Shown: in pieces, positions 12,501 to 27,500 of the stretch
Layout: every line of letters starts with the position of its first letter
Position numbering within the stretch: position 1 is the first letter of the stretch
Origin: Juglans regia
Lineage: Eukaryota; Streptophyta; Magnoliopsida; Fagales; Juglandaceae
Assembly: GCF_001411555.2 (NCBI RefSeq)
Contig: NC_049904.1
Span: forward strand, 30,703,370-30,767,369
DNA: 64,000 nucleotides
Direction: 5' to 3'
The notes under the pieces: generated by a model
Database searches by the model: none
The model's input: only the letters and a program-made list of their open reading frames with translations
What the model was told of the DNA's origin: nothing
Position numbers and translations under genes: made by a program

Positions 12501-15500
12501 CTGATTATTATGTCTTTATCTCGTTCTACAAATCAAACCCAAATGCATTACTAAATATTGTCAAATATTAAGTATTAATCATATAAATAATTATTACATC
12601 GATTTTTGTATTTTAATATTGTTCTTATCATTCCTACCATTCTTAATATATGTTACTCAATATACATATAGAGAGATATTGGCCCTTTTGCTGGCACTTT
12701 TCACAAAAGTGTGGAAGCTGGTGCCCAATTAGCACTTACGAGGAAATATGTGTTTTATTTAATAACCAATTGTAGACTTGCATGATGCGCACGAACATTA
12801 AACTTATTAAACAATAAATACTGTATATAACTAAGTTAACAAACTTTGAATCATTATACAATAAATACAATCTTTAAAAAAGTACAATGTTAGCACATGA
12901 TTTCCAAAATTTTTGGTTGTGCATCTTGATCTTCTCTACCCTTATTCTTCTTTGTTTATGTGTTAGTGATAGGAAAACTCACAACTTTGCTTGAGTGGGG
13001 AAAATAACCAGGAGCTCTTATATAGCGTGTCAAAGTAACTCTGACGGTAGATAGTAATAACTTAGAGACAATTTAAGTTCTTTGAAAATTCAATATTTTT
13101 TTTATAAGTGTTAACAATATAAAATAAATAATAAAATCTAATTCTTCCCATCAGCTTAAGCTTTGGGATAAATAGTGATTTCACATGGTATAATAGTAGA
13201 GGTCTTGAGTTTGAACCCTGACTCTCCACTTTACTCCATTTAATAAAATATTTTATGTGTTGGGCCCACACGTGAGGGAAAGTGTTAAGATAAAATATAA
13301 ATAATAAAATCTACATATTCTCATCAGGTTAAGATTTGGGACAAGTGTGATTTCCAGTAAGTAAAAGATATTTTATTTACACTGAAATAGGCATAGCCCA
13401 AGTACAAAAAACTCAATAAATTTTATGAATTACTGGTTGCAAAACTAAAGAGGCATATGTTGAAAAAACAAAAAAATGTGTTGGGAAAACTAAAAGACAC
13501 TTTTTTTATATAAGTAAGAAGAATTTATTAATCCACATAATTAGGCAAAGCCCAAGTACATAGGAAGTATACAAGAGAAAAACCTATTTACAAGCTAATT
13601 GCTGTGAAAAGCAGCATAAAAGTCATTAAAGCTAGTCACATTCAATACAATAGCCAAAGCCCAAGATAACAATGTATGGAAGAAAAAATCTCCAAACCCT
13701 CCCATCAAACGTTCCCATTATCAAAACAGCGACCAATCCTCTCATTCCAATAGCTGCAATTTGTCGACTGCCCCAAATTCCTCTCCAACATGAAAATAAA
13801 TCTAACAACCTCCTAGGCATTACCCAAGCGATACCAAGCCTAGTAAAGATTTCAACCCATAAAGCATTAGCCACATCACAATGAAGAAAAAGGTGGTCCA
13901 CCAATTCTCCATTTCTTTTACACATTAAATGCCAATTCGTTATAATGATGCCGCACTTTCTCAGCTTATCAATAGTTAGAATTTTCCCCTGGGAGCCAGC
14001 CAACCAAAGAAAGCAACCTCAAGAGGTACTTTGCTTCTCCAAATGCTCTTCCAAGGGAAATCAATAGAAGAATGGGAGGACATTACCTTATAAAAGAATC
14101 TGACTGAAAAGTTCTTATTTCCCGAGTGAATCTAAAGCAACCTATCCTCCCCTCCAGCCTTTAAATTCAGTGCATATAAAACACTATAAAATTCAGTAAT
14201 GTCCCCCACCTCCCAATTCTGAACAGCTTTAATAAACCTCACAGACCACTACAGAAAACCAAAAGATATGTCCATGATATCAGCCACAGCGGCACCCTTA
14301 CCCAATGCAAGCCTATAAAGAGAAGGGAAAGCATTCTTCAAAGCAACATCACCATACCATATATCGTGCCAAAATCTAATTCGCGTTCCCCTTCCCACCT
14401 CAAATCTGAAATTTCTGACAAACTCTCCCCAACCATTCCGGATAAATTTCCAAACACCTGCACCATAAACCCCTCTTACTTCATTTGAGCACTAACCTCC
14501 ATAAATACTCCCATATTTAACATCAATAACATTCATCCACAAAGCATCTCCTTCCCAATGGTACCGCCACAACCAACGAGAAAATTCTCCCCCCCCCCCC
14601 CCAAAAAAAAAAAAAAATCCTCCACGAGATAAAGGGGTGCAAATCTTATCTCACTTGATCAAATGGAATTTTTTCTCATCTTTTAAACCTCCCCACTCAA
14701 AAGCTCGAAAAATATTTTCCATTCTATTAACCACCCTGTAGGCAAAGGAAATAAAGAAGAAAGTATATTGGAAGGTTAGATAAAGTGCTCTTGATTAAGG
14801 TGATTCTACCACCTTTAGACAAATAAATACTTTTCCAACCAGCCAATCTGCATTCAATCTTTTCGATAATCCCATCCCAGCTAGGGGAAGGAGACAAAGG
14901 ATCCCCTTGTCTCAAACCCCGAGAGCTATATTTAAAAAACCTTCAAGAGTACCATTAACCAAACCCGAGAATCTAACAGTTGTGATGCAATGATTCATCC
15001 AATTACACAATCTCTCCCCAAAACCATACCTACCAAGAATATACACCAAAAAATCTCAATTTACATGACCAAAGGCCTTCTTCATGTCCAGTTTGCAAAG
15101 AATACCTGGGGCGCCGACTCTGAATCTACTTTCCAAGCTTTTACTAGCAATGAGGACCGAATCAAGGATTTGTCTTCCTTTTACAAAAGCTTTTTGTGAC
15201 TTCGAGATGATCTTCCCCATAACTACACAGACGATTAGCTAAAACCTTCGAAATGATCTTGTACATCCCACTCACCAGACTTATAGGACGGAAATCTTTC
15301 TCCTCCACAGACCCTACCCTTTTTGGAACAAGGGCAATTAATGTAGCATTAAAACTTTTCTCAATTTCATTAACAAACGAAATTCGAGAAAAACCTTCAT
15401 GACGTCCTCCCTAACAATCTCCCAGCAATCTTGAAAGAAAGCCAATGTGAAGCCATCAGGGCCCGGTGCTTTGTCCTTGTCCATCACACTTAACACGGTA

Positions 15501-18500
15501 AGCACCTCATCCTCTTCAAATGTTCTCTCCAACCAAGTAGCACTAGACTAATCAATTGAATAAACCAGCCCCTCAACCTCGGGTCTGCAAAGATATTGCT
15601 CCGTGAGAAGCTTATTATAAAAGTGAACAATATGGTCCTTTATATCAATGCTGTCCAAAAGTACCCTAACTTCCGAATTACCTCAATGGCATTATTTCTT
15701 CAATGGGAATTAGCCACTTTATGAAAAAACTTTGTACACTTGTCCCCTTCCTTCAACCAAAGAGCTCGAGATTTTTATCTCCAATAAATCTCCTCCATAA
15801 GAGCATTTTTTCCAGCTCGGACTCCACAACAATTTTCCTTGCCTTGTCTTCAACTGAGAAGGTCCCATCAATCTCTTTTTCATCAAAACAGTATAGCTCC
15901 TCAAAGAGAATATTCCTATGATCATTAATGTTCCCAAAGACTTCCATATTCCATTTTTTCTAATCATTTTTCAAGGCTTAGTTTTCCAGCTAGGATAAAA
16001 TCATAAAACTAGGAATGCCCAAAAACTTATATGAGGACCACCACGATCTAAACTTGTCCGTAAACCCATCTACTTTCATACACATATTCTCAAATTTAAA
16101 GTATCTACGCCCCTCATGAAGACCCTCACAATCCAATAGAATGGGAAAATGATCAGAGCATAGCCTAGGAAGGCATTTTTGGCATAGGTCAGGAAAGTGT
16201 TCCTCACAAGAAGAAGAGAGAATAAATATATCCAACCTAGACCAAGCCCTCCCATTTAACCTAGTGAAGTCTCCCCCTGCCAAAGGTAAATCAACCAAAT
16301 CCAAATAAAATATTAGTGTCGAAAAGTCAGCCATGGCCGAACTAATACCAGAGTCATCTAACCTTTCACTCGGAAACTGAGTGATGTTGAAGTCCCCTCC
16401 AAAACACCACGGGTCATCCCACCGACTACACAAACCAGCAATCTCATCCCAAAGAAAGCTTCTATCATTGTCAATATTAGGTCCATATACACCTGCGAAA
16501 CCCCACCCAAAACCATCATCCACATTTATGAAAGAACAAGACACCAAATATTCTCCAACATACTCCACCAAATTAACTACTCTCTTATCCCACATCACTA
16601 AAGCTCCTTTGAAAGCAAGAGTAGCCCAACAAACTTGTAATGATATTTCTGTCAACAAACTTCAGCTTGGGCTCCTACAAACAAATTATGTCAACCTTTC
16701 ATTTCCAAATCAAATTCTTCATCTGAAGGCATTTTCTCGGGTCATTCAGCCCCCGAACATTCCATGAAATGATCTTAGGCTTCATAAAACACCAGAATTC
16801 ACCCTATCTTTATGTCTTCCCCTACTTGCACTTCCTTCCCTTGCGTTGAAGATAGAGAGCGAACAATGGCGGAGCTTCATAATTTTTTTCAGCATACTTT
16901 AATACTATGGTTTTCTGCTATTGTACCTAATGGAAGCAATGTGCATAATTTCTTATCTTTAATTTAGAGCTTTTAGAATGTATTTAGGCATTTTCTTTTG
17001 TATACTCCCCGTGTCCTTAGGCTATGCCTATTTATATTCACATCAATAAAGTTACTTATTACCTATCAAAAAAAAAAAAAAGTCTCTTAAGCTTCCTTTC
17101 CTTTTTAGCAGCTGATTTAGCCAGTAGAGGTTGTCCCGCCTCAATGGCAATGAGAAGAGCCTTAAACTGATATTCAAAACCTTCACAAGAAATCCCTACA
17201 CAATCACATATTTCATCTACCTTCTGAAGAACTCAATCTAAATGAAAACCAGCCTGTAAAGACACTGGAGGCAAAGAACAGATAGGGCTAGGCTCATCCC
17301 CAAAATCCTCCATTCCATTTGTAGAGGCTCCTACCCCAAACTCCTTACAAATCAGCTGCAGATCAAGCCCCTCCAAAGACCAAAAATCCGAAAGCAACTC
17401 ATCCTCCGAAAACACCTCATCGTCTTCCTCTCACCATCAACAAATGCAGTGACATCTGAAAATATCACCAAAGTTGTGTCGACATCATAAGATTGAGGGC
17501 TAACAGAAGGCAATGAAGGTCCATCATTTCTTTGAGGACAGGCAAAAACTTCATTCCAAGCCAACTCAGTTGAAATCGTCCCGTCCTCGCATTTTTTCAT
17601 GCCAACTAAAGCTGAAAACTGCACCGCGTGGGAAACCGGAGGGTCGCCGACGACTAACGACTCTTTCTGTGGCGACGTGGAGGTGCCCGGAGCCTTCTCC
17701 AACGAGATTAGAGCTCTCGGGCCAGAAGGCGACGAGCTGGGTAACTTAACCCTCCACTCAGAAGAAACGGGCCTAAGGATCTGTCCCCCAGTGTTAAGAA
17801 TCTTCAGGCCCGGCCCACTACCCTTAGGTTTCGGCCCAATTTGTTATCCATCAAATCTGCCCCAATAGCACATACAGCTTCAGCTTTAGACTTCTTAGTG
17901 GAAATGGTTACAGAGTGTGGTCCAAGCAACCCACAACCCAAGCCCAAGCCCATAACCAAGCCTAAACCGGTATCAACTTTATTCATCAGAACATTTATGT
18001 TCTCTATAACTCCCACCAACTCGACTCTAATAGCACACAAAACCCCTTCGACTTCCCACACCCTTGAGCACCCATCAAAATTGCAACCACCACCCACGCC
18101 AATCTCCACTGAGTGACATTTGTCAACGTGTGGAACAAGCAATCGACCGTTGTCATCGTCTCCCCCAACGCCTTACCCCCTTTCTGATTCTTGCCTACAA
18201 CCACAACATAACTACTTCCTGCCGGAGGAGTCACCGATGACCTCAAAACCGAAGCATACGAGGCCCCTTTGGATGGGAGGGATCTCCCTATAGATGTCCC
18301 ACTGCCAGACCCCACTCCATGTCGAACCATAGAGGGATTGGAAGAATCCAACACCCTGTTTGCATCTTCAAGAATAGGGGCTTTGAAACCAGCAACCAAA
18401 CGAATGAAATACGCAAATCCTTTGCATCCTTTACCATTCAAGGATAACCAAAAAAACCCTCCTTCCATTCCCAACTTCTGCCAATTGCAAAAAGCGACCC

Positions 18501-21500
18501 CTCAAGTTAACATGGCGTTGAATGGTGAGAACTCCGTTACTCAAACTCAGTTTTTTTAAAATACCATTGCCACCCATAAGGCCGACGACCCACTTTGGGA
18601 AATAAAATTGACCATCCTTCTACTATATTCAGTAATACAAATGCTATTTCCACCCACTTTAAAAAACACAAAGGACTTCAATTCTACCTTCAAATGCCTA
18701 TCTCCCTCCATCATAACGATTCTCAAAGACAAAAGGAAGAAATAAGAAGAGCTGACAGAAAGAAACTAAGTTCTGCTAGGAATTACAGAAAAAAGAGGAA
18801 AGAGATGAGAACGAAAAAGGAATAAAGAAAAGAGAAAAATTTTAAAGATAAAGGACGAGGAAGATTAAGATTATTTCTGGCGAGAAGCACCAGAAATAAG
18901 GAGTCAACGGGAAAACATGAGAGAGACACGCCCTTCAATAACGCAAGAATGATACTCTTCCCTAAACTAAAAGACTCCTCAATGAAAATGACTAATGTAA
19001 TTCGATATATTCAATTTTCATCTAATAACTTTAACTTTAATTGCATACAATAATTTTTTTTTTTTATAAGTAATAAGTAGTTGTATTGATAAAGATAGGC
19101 ATAACCCAAGTACACCGGAGGTATACATATGAGGACACCAAATTAAGAACTAGAAATTGTTACAAGAAAGTTATGGAAGCTGAGACCATTTAACTCTAAA
19201 GCAATAGCCCGCATAAATAAAGTCGTCCAAAAAAATCTTCTAAAATCCTCCGAGGAACGTTCACAATCCTCAAAAAGTCTATCATTTCGTTCTCGCCAAA
19301 TACACCAGAAAATACAAATAGGAGCCATCTTACACACTACTGCAATCTGTGGTGTCCCTGTGATCCCTCTCCAGCTAGCTAGTAGTTCTACCACCCTTCC
19401 CGGCATTACCCAAGCTAATCTCATGCTGTTGAAGAAGTAATTCCATATGTCCCTTGCAAAATCACAATGTAATGGTAAATGGTCTACCGATTTCCCACTA
19501 TGTTTGCACATACAACATCAGTCCATAATTATAATTCCCCTCCTTAGATTATCAATGGTTAGGATCTTCCCTAGAGCTGTTGTCCAGACAAAGAATGCAG
19601 CCTTAGGAGGTGCTTTACTCCTCCATATGTTCTTCCATGGAAAATTGGGCCTAGTTTGAGCTGAAAGTATGTCATAAAAGGAGCGAACCGAGAATTTCCT
19701 TTTCTTAGAAGGTCTCCATTCCATCATGTCTTCAGCTGAAACCCCAACAATGATGTTATACAGCAGGTTGAAGACCTCCTCCAGCACACTCACTTCTCAA
19801 TCTTGTGCCTCCCTAGTGAGGTTGATATTCCATACCTGTGAACCATGACTAATTGCCCTCACATCAGCCAGCATAACTTCCTTATCTCGTGTAATTCTGA
19901 AAATATTAGGATAAGCATCATTAAGAGCCGAATATCCCACCCACACATCCTCCCAAAAGCTAATTCTGTTGCCATGCCCCAAACACAGCCGAGTGTTACT
20001 CGAATAATCACCCCACCCTTGCCTTATATACTTCCACAACCCAACCCCATAAGCCCCCCTCCCCTCATTAGAACACCAACCCCGTAAGCCCCCTCCCCTC
20101 ATTAGAGTGCTCTTCAAAAGTGTGATTCGCCCCCTTTCGATAAGTATAGCCTTTTCCACCCGGCTAACCTACGTTATAATTTCTCTAACACCTTCTCCCA
20201 AATTGTCTTGACTTTGAAAGTTGCTCCCAACGGAAGACCAAGATACTTCAATGACAGCGAAGAAACCATACAACCCAATATGTTAGCCAATCCTCTAATA
20301 TTTCTTACCTCACCCACCGCAACCATCTCTGTTTTAGCAAGGTTTATCCTTAATCCGGATGTCGCTTCAAAACATAGTAAGATGGCCTTCAAAGATTGAA
20401 TATGTTCTGCCTCATCCTCACAAAAGAGCAACGTATCATCTACAAACAAGAGATGAGAAATAGTGGTAGAGCCATGATTAGCCCCCGCTGAAAATCTTGA
20501 AAAAAAAAAAAACTCCCTCTACCGCAGCCGACACCATTCTACTAAGAGCCTCCATCACAAGCACAAATAAGAGTGGTGATAGTGGATCACCTTGTCGTAG
20601 CTCCTGCAAACTATTAAAGAAACCCACATGATCACCATTTACCAAAACTAAGAACCGAGCCGTTGTCACACAATGCTTTATCCACCCTTGTCATCTTTCC
20701 CCAAAACCACATCTACTTAATAAATAAAACAGAAAGTTCCAATTGACATGATCATAGGCCTTCTCGATATCCAGTTTACATAAAATACCCAGTACTCCCG
20801 ATTAAGCCTGTTGTCCAAGCATTCATTAGCTATAAGAACCGAATCCAATATTTGTCTACCTCTCACAAATGCATTTTAGGACTTAGAAATAATCTTATCC
20901 ATAACAGTGCTTATCCTGTTGGCAAGAACCTTGGCAATTATCTTATACATACTGCCCACAAGGCTAATAGGCCTGAAATCTAGCACCTCTATTGCACCTA
21001 CCTTTTTAGGAACAAGTGCAATAAAAGTAGCATTTAAACTTTTCTCAAATTTTCCAAATGAAAAGAATTCCTTAAAAACCTGCATAATCTCCCCTCCCAC
21101 CACCTCCCAACAATCTGAAAAAATGTCATAGTGAAGCCATCCAGACCCGGCGCTTTATCCTTATTCATCTTTCTGATTACTAGTTGTACCTCTTCCTCTT
21201 CAAATGGTCGCTCTAACGAAACCATGTTGTTTTGATCAATGGCCTCAAAAGCTAGACCATCTACTTTTGGTCTCCATGCATACGGTTCCGTTAACAATTG
21301 TTCAAAGCGTCCAGCAACATGCTCTCTAATTACTGCTTGATCTGATGATAAACCTCCATCAACAGTCATGGACTCTATGGCATTAAACCTCCAATGTGAG
21401 TTTGCAACTCGATGAAAAAACTTTGTACATTTATCTCCCTCCTTAAGCCACAATGCCCTTGACTCTTGCCTCCACGAGATTTCCTCCATTAATATTAACC

Positions 21501-24500
21501 TTTCTACCTATGAGACAACTTGGCCTTTGCGTTCATTCTCTTCTTCCACACCCTCCAGTCTTTGCAATTCTTGAAGGAGATTCTTCTTTTGTAATGTTAC
21601 ATTACCAAATACCTGTTCATTCCATGTCTTCAAATCCACCTTCAAAGCTTTCAATTTTCTAGCCAAGACCTTGCTCAGGGTGCCCTCTGGTTGATATGAA
21701 TCCCACCATTGCCTAACCACTTCCACAAACCCCTCCGCTTTAAAACACATTCTCAAATTTGAAAGGTCTTCTACCGCCTGAAATTCCTCCACAATCTAAC
21801 ACTATGGGAAAGTGATCAGAGCATGCCTGAGGAAGTCTTTTCTGACATAACTCTGGAAATTGTGTTTTCCATGAAGGATAAATGAGGAAACGGTCCAGCC
21901 TTGACCATGCTTGGTTGTTAGACCAAGTATAGTCACCTCCCATGAGTGGTAAGTCCATGAGTTCTAGTTTGAATATTAAATCTGAGAATTCCACCATAGC
22001 TTGATTTTGTCGCCCCCATCCCGATCTTTCGCTGGAAAATCTTGTCACATTGAAATCCCCCCAATACACCAAGGAACATCCCACCAAGTACATAGGCCTG
22101 CCAGCTCATCTCAAAGCAACCGTCATTCACCATCCATGTTGGGGCCATAAACCCCTGCAAAGGCACATTCAAATCCATCTACGTAATTCTTCAAGGAACA
22201 TCCCACCGAGTAATCTCCCACAAATTCATCAATATTCTCCACTACATTCTTGTTCCACATGACCAAAATTCCACCCGAAGCACCCTTTGAAGGTAAGTAT
22301 GTCCATCCAACATATTGGCAGCTCCAAATACTCCGAATAGTTCTTCTTGTAATAATCTTCAACTTTGTTTCCTACAAACAATGAATGTCCATCTTCCATT
22401 GTCTTAACAATGATCTTATTCGAAGGCGTTTATTAATCTTATTCAACTCCCTAACATTCCAAATAAGAATTTTGGGCTTCATTTATCAACAAATCCAAGC
22501 CCTCCTTTTATTCCTACCACGACTTGCACTCCCCTCCTTTCTAGGAGTGTTACCCACATGGTGCGGGGCGGGGGCACCCCCTCCCCCGCACCATGCGGGG
22601 AAGGAGGGTTTCCTACCCCGCCCAGGTACCAGGGGTGGGGTTGAAACCGCACCCCGCCCGACCCCCCTCTCAACTCAATGACACATAGGGTCTAAAAAAA
22701 ATTTTGAGCCAAAATTTTTTTTAGACCCAAATTATAATATAATTTCAATTATAAATTGAAATTTATACATTCAAAAAAAATATAAACTCATCAGATTTTT
22801 ATTTTTGATTGCCTTGGAACCACAATGCTTAAGTATGATTATTGTATTGTCTTGGCCTTCTATATAATGGTTGGCCTAGGAGGCAAGGCAATCCATTAAC
22901 TTAAATGCAACTTCAAGTTTCTAACAAATTGTATATATTCATATACAATATATTTAAATAAATTATTTATATAAATATTAAAAATTATAATTTTTTATAT
23001 TAAAAAAGGGAAGGGTGCAGAGCGGGGGACGGGGGGCGGGGGGCAGGGCCCCGCTGGGGTCAACCCGCCCCCGCATGGGGTGTTCCATTATGGGTGGGGG
23101 TAGGGGCAGGGGTTGGGTAGTGGGGGGCGCGCCCCGGCTGCCCACCCCTACTCCTTTCCATCATAGTTTGTGGACCAATCGAGCTGCTTCAACTCCCTAC
23201 TTCTTTTTGGCCCTGTTCCTTGTTGTAGATGCCTTGCCTCAATGGCTATTAACAAAGCCCTAAACAAGTCAGCATATCCCTCACACAAAATCCCCACCAC
23301 ACTCTGCAATTCCTCCACCTTTTTTAATACCTAGTCAGTAGGTAGAGGTGGCATGATACATATCGGTGAACTCCTCCCCTGTGGACTCCTCTGATGTAGA
23401 CGGCTTAAAAAGAATCAGTGATCCATCCCCTTCCACCTCCCCCTTCTCCACCTCCTTCCCCCTCTCCAGCACCCCCAAATCTTCCTCAACCAGTGACTCC
23501 TCTCCCTCCGTCGGCAAGTTCTGTGACTCCTCTTCCTCCATCGGCTACCGAGGACACACCTCCATCGACAAGCTTTCCTCAACCAATTCACATTCTAGAA
23601 CCTGGTTCACTTTGGCAACCCAGGACACATCTACAATCACTCCAAAACCCCCCAAAATTTCCCCCTCCTCGTAATCAGGCTCCTGAAAATCCGTCACAGA
23701 CCCTCTATGTTTACGGATGTCGAGCACTCCCTCTTCCCTCTCCGGCAACAGCACTAGCTCCGGCGCACCACCAGAAGACTCGCCCAGGACCGGCGACATT
23801 TTGTGTGAGTGGTGGCGCAGTCGGAACAGGCTCTGACGCCGTCGTGATAGGCCATGTGTCCCCCGATACGCAAGTTTCGGCCCACTGGCTTCCACACCCA
23901 TAACGGGCCTTTCCCCAAGTTTGGCCCTCTCGCACGCCCAGACTCCTTTCTCGAGCCCAGTCCTTCAAGACATCCTTCCGCAGGCGCAGCCCCCATTAAC
24001 ACCCTCTACACACCGTTCGACCCATTCTGTATCAACACGCCCCCATATCACCTCCTCTCCTTTATCTTCCTCAACCACCCGTATCAAGCCAACTAAGTTA
24101 TATTACATATCACTTGATTTTGCATCTCTGACAGAGCCCTCAGTAAACTTTTCTTATTAAGGCCAACATCTCCCCTGCCATCACCCCCCTACACTTCTCC
24201 TCTGCTAATACAGTGATAGCACCTCTCGTAACAAGACTAGCAGGACCTCGAGCACTGGATTTTTGAAAAGCCTCCAAATACGATTTCAGGGGTTGAGCTG
24301 CCGACGTTGCTACCACCATTGGAGGAGTTGACCCAACTACACGGCCTTCTCTGCCTACCTCCCTCAAAACCTCCACTAGTTTTCTCCACCCCCTCCCATC
24401 TCTCCCTTCAGGAATGAGAATACTGTTTCTCTGACCCCCCTGTTTGAACTCCACCAACGACATGAATGAACCTTAGGAGTTAGCACACCTTTGGGCTATG

Positions 24501-27500
24501 AAGCCCCTATCCCCTTCTCTGTGAGCTGAATAAAACTCCCTTCTTCCCACCTTCAAGCAATCCTCCAAAGCTTTAGTGAACCACCATGCCGAGGCTAACT
24601 CCAAGTGAAGACTTCTCACCAACTTCCACCCCATTTCTGTATTGTTCACCCATCGCCCAGCTCTAACTACCTCAAAGAACTTACGATCAATAACAATAGC
24701 ATTCAACATGCTCATAGTCCTACTCATATTTGCAATAATCACTCACTCAACCTCCCATGAACAGCATTACCAGCCAAACAAATGAAAAACAGAAAAGTGT
24801 ACGGAGAGGGGGAAAAATAGAGAGAAAAATTGGAAGGCCACTATTTCATGGCATACAATATTTAATTTTCATTTAATGACATATATAATGGGAGTGGATG
24901 ATTTGGCTAAACAGGATCTTTCCTAGGATTGAACATAAAATTGAAGGGTCTTTATGGATTGGACACGGCACTAAAGGGTCTTTTCGGGTAAATAAAATAA
25001 AATTAGCAAATAATAAATGGTTGAAGATCTTAGGCTTCAAAATTATTTAGAGTTTCAATGTTTAAAGTATACAATTCAAAGGAGACAATAGAGAGATTAT
25101 GCTTATTCTTACCTGCAACTGGCTGCGAATAAATTCCAGCTTTGATTCCTGAAAAAATTTAGATTGTTTGAACAGAGCTATAAATGATAAATTTTCTTAG
25201 TAGTTACAGAAAATTTAAAAATAACAGAACCATACTTGGTCCTGAAGTGCTTCTTTAAGCTGGGAAATCAAGGTAGCCCTAGTTGCCTCTGCACTCTCAA
25301 GTTGCCCAACACATTGCTTAAGAATATCCTCCTGTTCGTGCAGCTCATCCACTACAGTAGATCCCAGCTGATTTCCTGATGTCATTATCCACAAAAGGGG
25401 GAACCAATCAATACATTTTGGCAGAACACGTAAGCGTGTCTGACAAACTGATATAGGCTAGAACAAATATTTTAACTTAGAACAACATTTTTGTTCACAA
25501 CCTACAAATTCTCTCCCTCTCCCCTGCACGTGGATATCTGTGTGCAATCATTGTTCGTTGCTGTTCTCATCCATCTATTTTTTACTTTGAAGCCCTATTG
25601 GTTCAACTTAACTGTGGAGCTCTCTTTCTCTCTCTCTGTCTGTACTTGCATATCTGTGTGCAATCATAGTTCACATTGTTCCTATCCGTATAACTTTTAC
25701 TTTAGGCCCTATTGGTTCAACTTAACTGTGGGGCTCGATTTATTGTTTGATAAACTGCTGGTTTCAAAAAACTAGCTCAAGTTTTTTTATGAGTTTTTTT
25801 CAAAATACTAGCTCAAGATTTTGTTGCTGTTGTTTTTTAATGTGGAAATGGCTTTTCTTTATCCATCGGCATTGATTCTTGATGTACCTCTACTTGCTTG
25901 GAATAACAAATATATACTTCAGTAAAAAAAGAACTTCATGGACCTCCTATAAAGGTGCCATACCCTACACATCATACCTCACACAAGTCAAGGTCACTAA
26001 ACATCACAATTATAAGACTTTCTATAGGGCCTAGCTTTAATTATATTTTAGTAGTTCTAATTTACTACTGCACAGCATCTGTATTTCAAGACAATAATTC
26101 TATTAAAACAACTTTGCAAATAAATCATACATTTGCCTTTAATCATCATCATGTGAGGTAGGGAACGCGGAGCTCTTTGAATAAAGTAGCATGTCAAAAC
26201 ATCAAACCCTACTGCTGAAATCTTACCTTGTGTTAAGGTACATTCAACATCTTCCTCAATTTTACCCACATGATGTACAGTGGCATTACACTTGCTTAAG
26301 GCAGCTTCTTCAGTAGGATGTTCATCAAGAACAGATTGAAATGCAGTTAATATTTTCTCCGGAAGACCTCCAACAGCCAATTTCTGAAGTTAGCATAACC
26401 AAAAAGCAATAGCCAACATCAATATATATCAAAATGCAGACAAAAGGGCAACAGATTAGAATTAGATACCACAAGCTAAGTACTTACAATTCTAACTGAG
26501 TTTGCATCCCTCTTCACTATCTTGATTGGATTTGAACTCTTTCCATTACTCACAGACAGGGGAGGAGGATTCTTACCCAGCATTTCATCTTTGAGGCTCC
26601 GCCCTCGAGAACCAAAAACCTTCCTTTCTTCCCATATGTCAACCTAAACAAGCAAACACGACAAACCCAAAATCCCCCCCCCCCCACCCCCCAAACAGCA
26701 AAAAAATAAGTCGATGAATGAAGTGATGAGAGTAGATGCATGGTGAAAGCAACATTCATGAGTCATGAAGCAGCATGAAATACAGAAGGGTGGACACTAA
26801 GGGCAGATTTGGGGGGTGAGATGAGAATTTTATGTTTTGTTTTAGTGTTTAAAATATTATGTTTTAGTATTATTATTGTATTGAGATTTGAAAAAGTTGA
26901 ATTGGAATTTGAAAAAGTTAAATTGTTTATTATATTTTGTATGGGAATTTGAAAAATGTGTAATGATGAGATGAGATGATATGAGAATTTTGTGTCTCAT
27001 CCCACGCCCCAAACCTGCCCTAAATTGAATTACTCCATTATACGATGGCAATTCAAGCCAAACTTTTTTTTGCATGGGGCCATATATTTGGAAGACAGTC
27101 GTTAGGTATTGTAATTAGAGCACAGTTTAAGAAAGAAAGGGTTGAGCCAAGGGAAATTTTCTCCTAAAGTTTTTTTTTTTTTTTTTTTTTTTAAACACCT
27201 CTGTTGATGCCATTTATTGGCAGCAAGTCACTGTAATATTTACAAAACCATGCCCAAAGTAGAATAAAAATAAAATTATAGATATACTTAGAATCCCCAA
27301 ACTGGTACTCATTAAACAAGAAATTAAAGGACGATGATTCATAGTCAATTAGAGCCTTACCAGTCTGGTTACTGCTTTCTTTCCATATTCATCACCATTT
27401 TCGTAAACATGCCTGAGAGCTGCAGGAAGAGCTTTCCAGAATTCATTCACAAACTCACTGCCTTTCCGCCTACTATTTTGCAAAATATCATTGGCCAAAT

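Larger units (their letters stand above)
13499..18963 (-). mobile_element. L1-type LINE, near full length (LINE-3)
   Basis: Bounded by a perfect 12-bp target duplication, aaactaaaagac (13487-13498 and 18964-18975). The poly(A), as poly(T) on the plus strand, is at 13501. ORF2 runs 16785 to about 13630 and ORF1 about 18700 to 16782, followed by a leader up to 18963. A plus-strand LINE 3' fragment is inserted in ORF1 at about 16870-17083, and a C/A homopolymer sits at 14586-14617. Both ORFs are broken. Confidence 0.85.
19053..24850 (-). mobile_element. L1-type LINE, near full length (LINE-4)
   Basis: Flanked by a 10-bp duplication, gcatacaata (19043-19052 and 24851-24860), with poly(T) on the plus strand at 19053. 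ORF2 runs 22482 to about 19143 and ORF1 about 24742 to 22490. A 609-bp hAT-type element sits inside ORF1. Excluding it, the LINE is about 5.2 kb. It keeps longer open segments than LINE-1 or LINE-2, so it may be the younger copy. Confidence 0.85.
533..25112 (-). other. Giant intron 6 of the CID gene, packed with LINEs
   Basis: The intron between exon 6 (donor below 25113) and exon 7 (acceptor above 532) is about 24.6 kb. The other introns of this gene are roughly 90 bp to 1.8 kb. Four LINEs, their nested fragments, one hAT-type element, two Tourist-like MITEs and a SINE-like repeat make up most of it. Host intron sequence remains at about 533-1139, 6745-7150, 11112-11311, 11863-13486, 18976-19042 and 24861-25112. 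Three LINEs lie in the same orientation as the gene. Confidence 0.85.

Noticed and set aside
13140..13370. A retroviral or LTR element suggested by the repeated halves.
   Set aside because: No LTRs, primer-binding site or gag-pol motifs. The two halves look like a SINE-like repeat.
22542..23150. A CpG island or promoter.
   Set aside because: The 8-bp target duplication and terminal inverted repeats define it as a transposable element inside a LINE.
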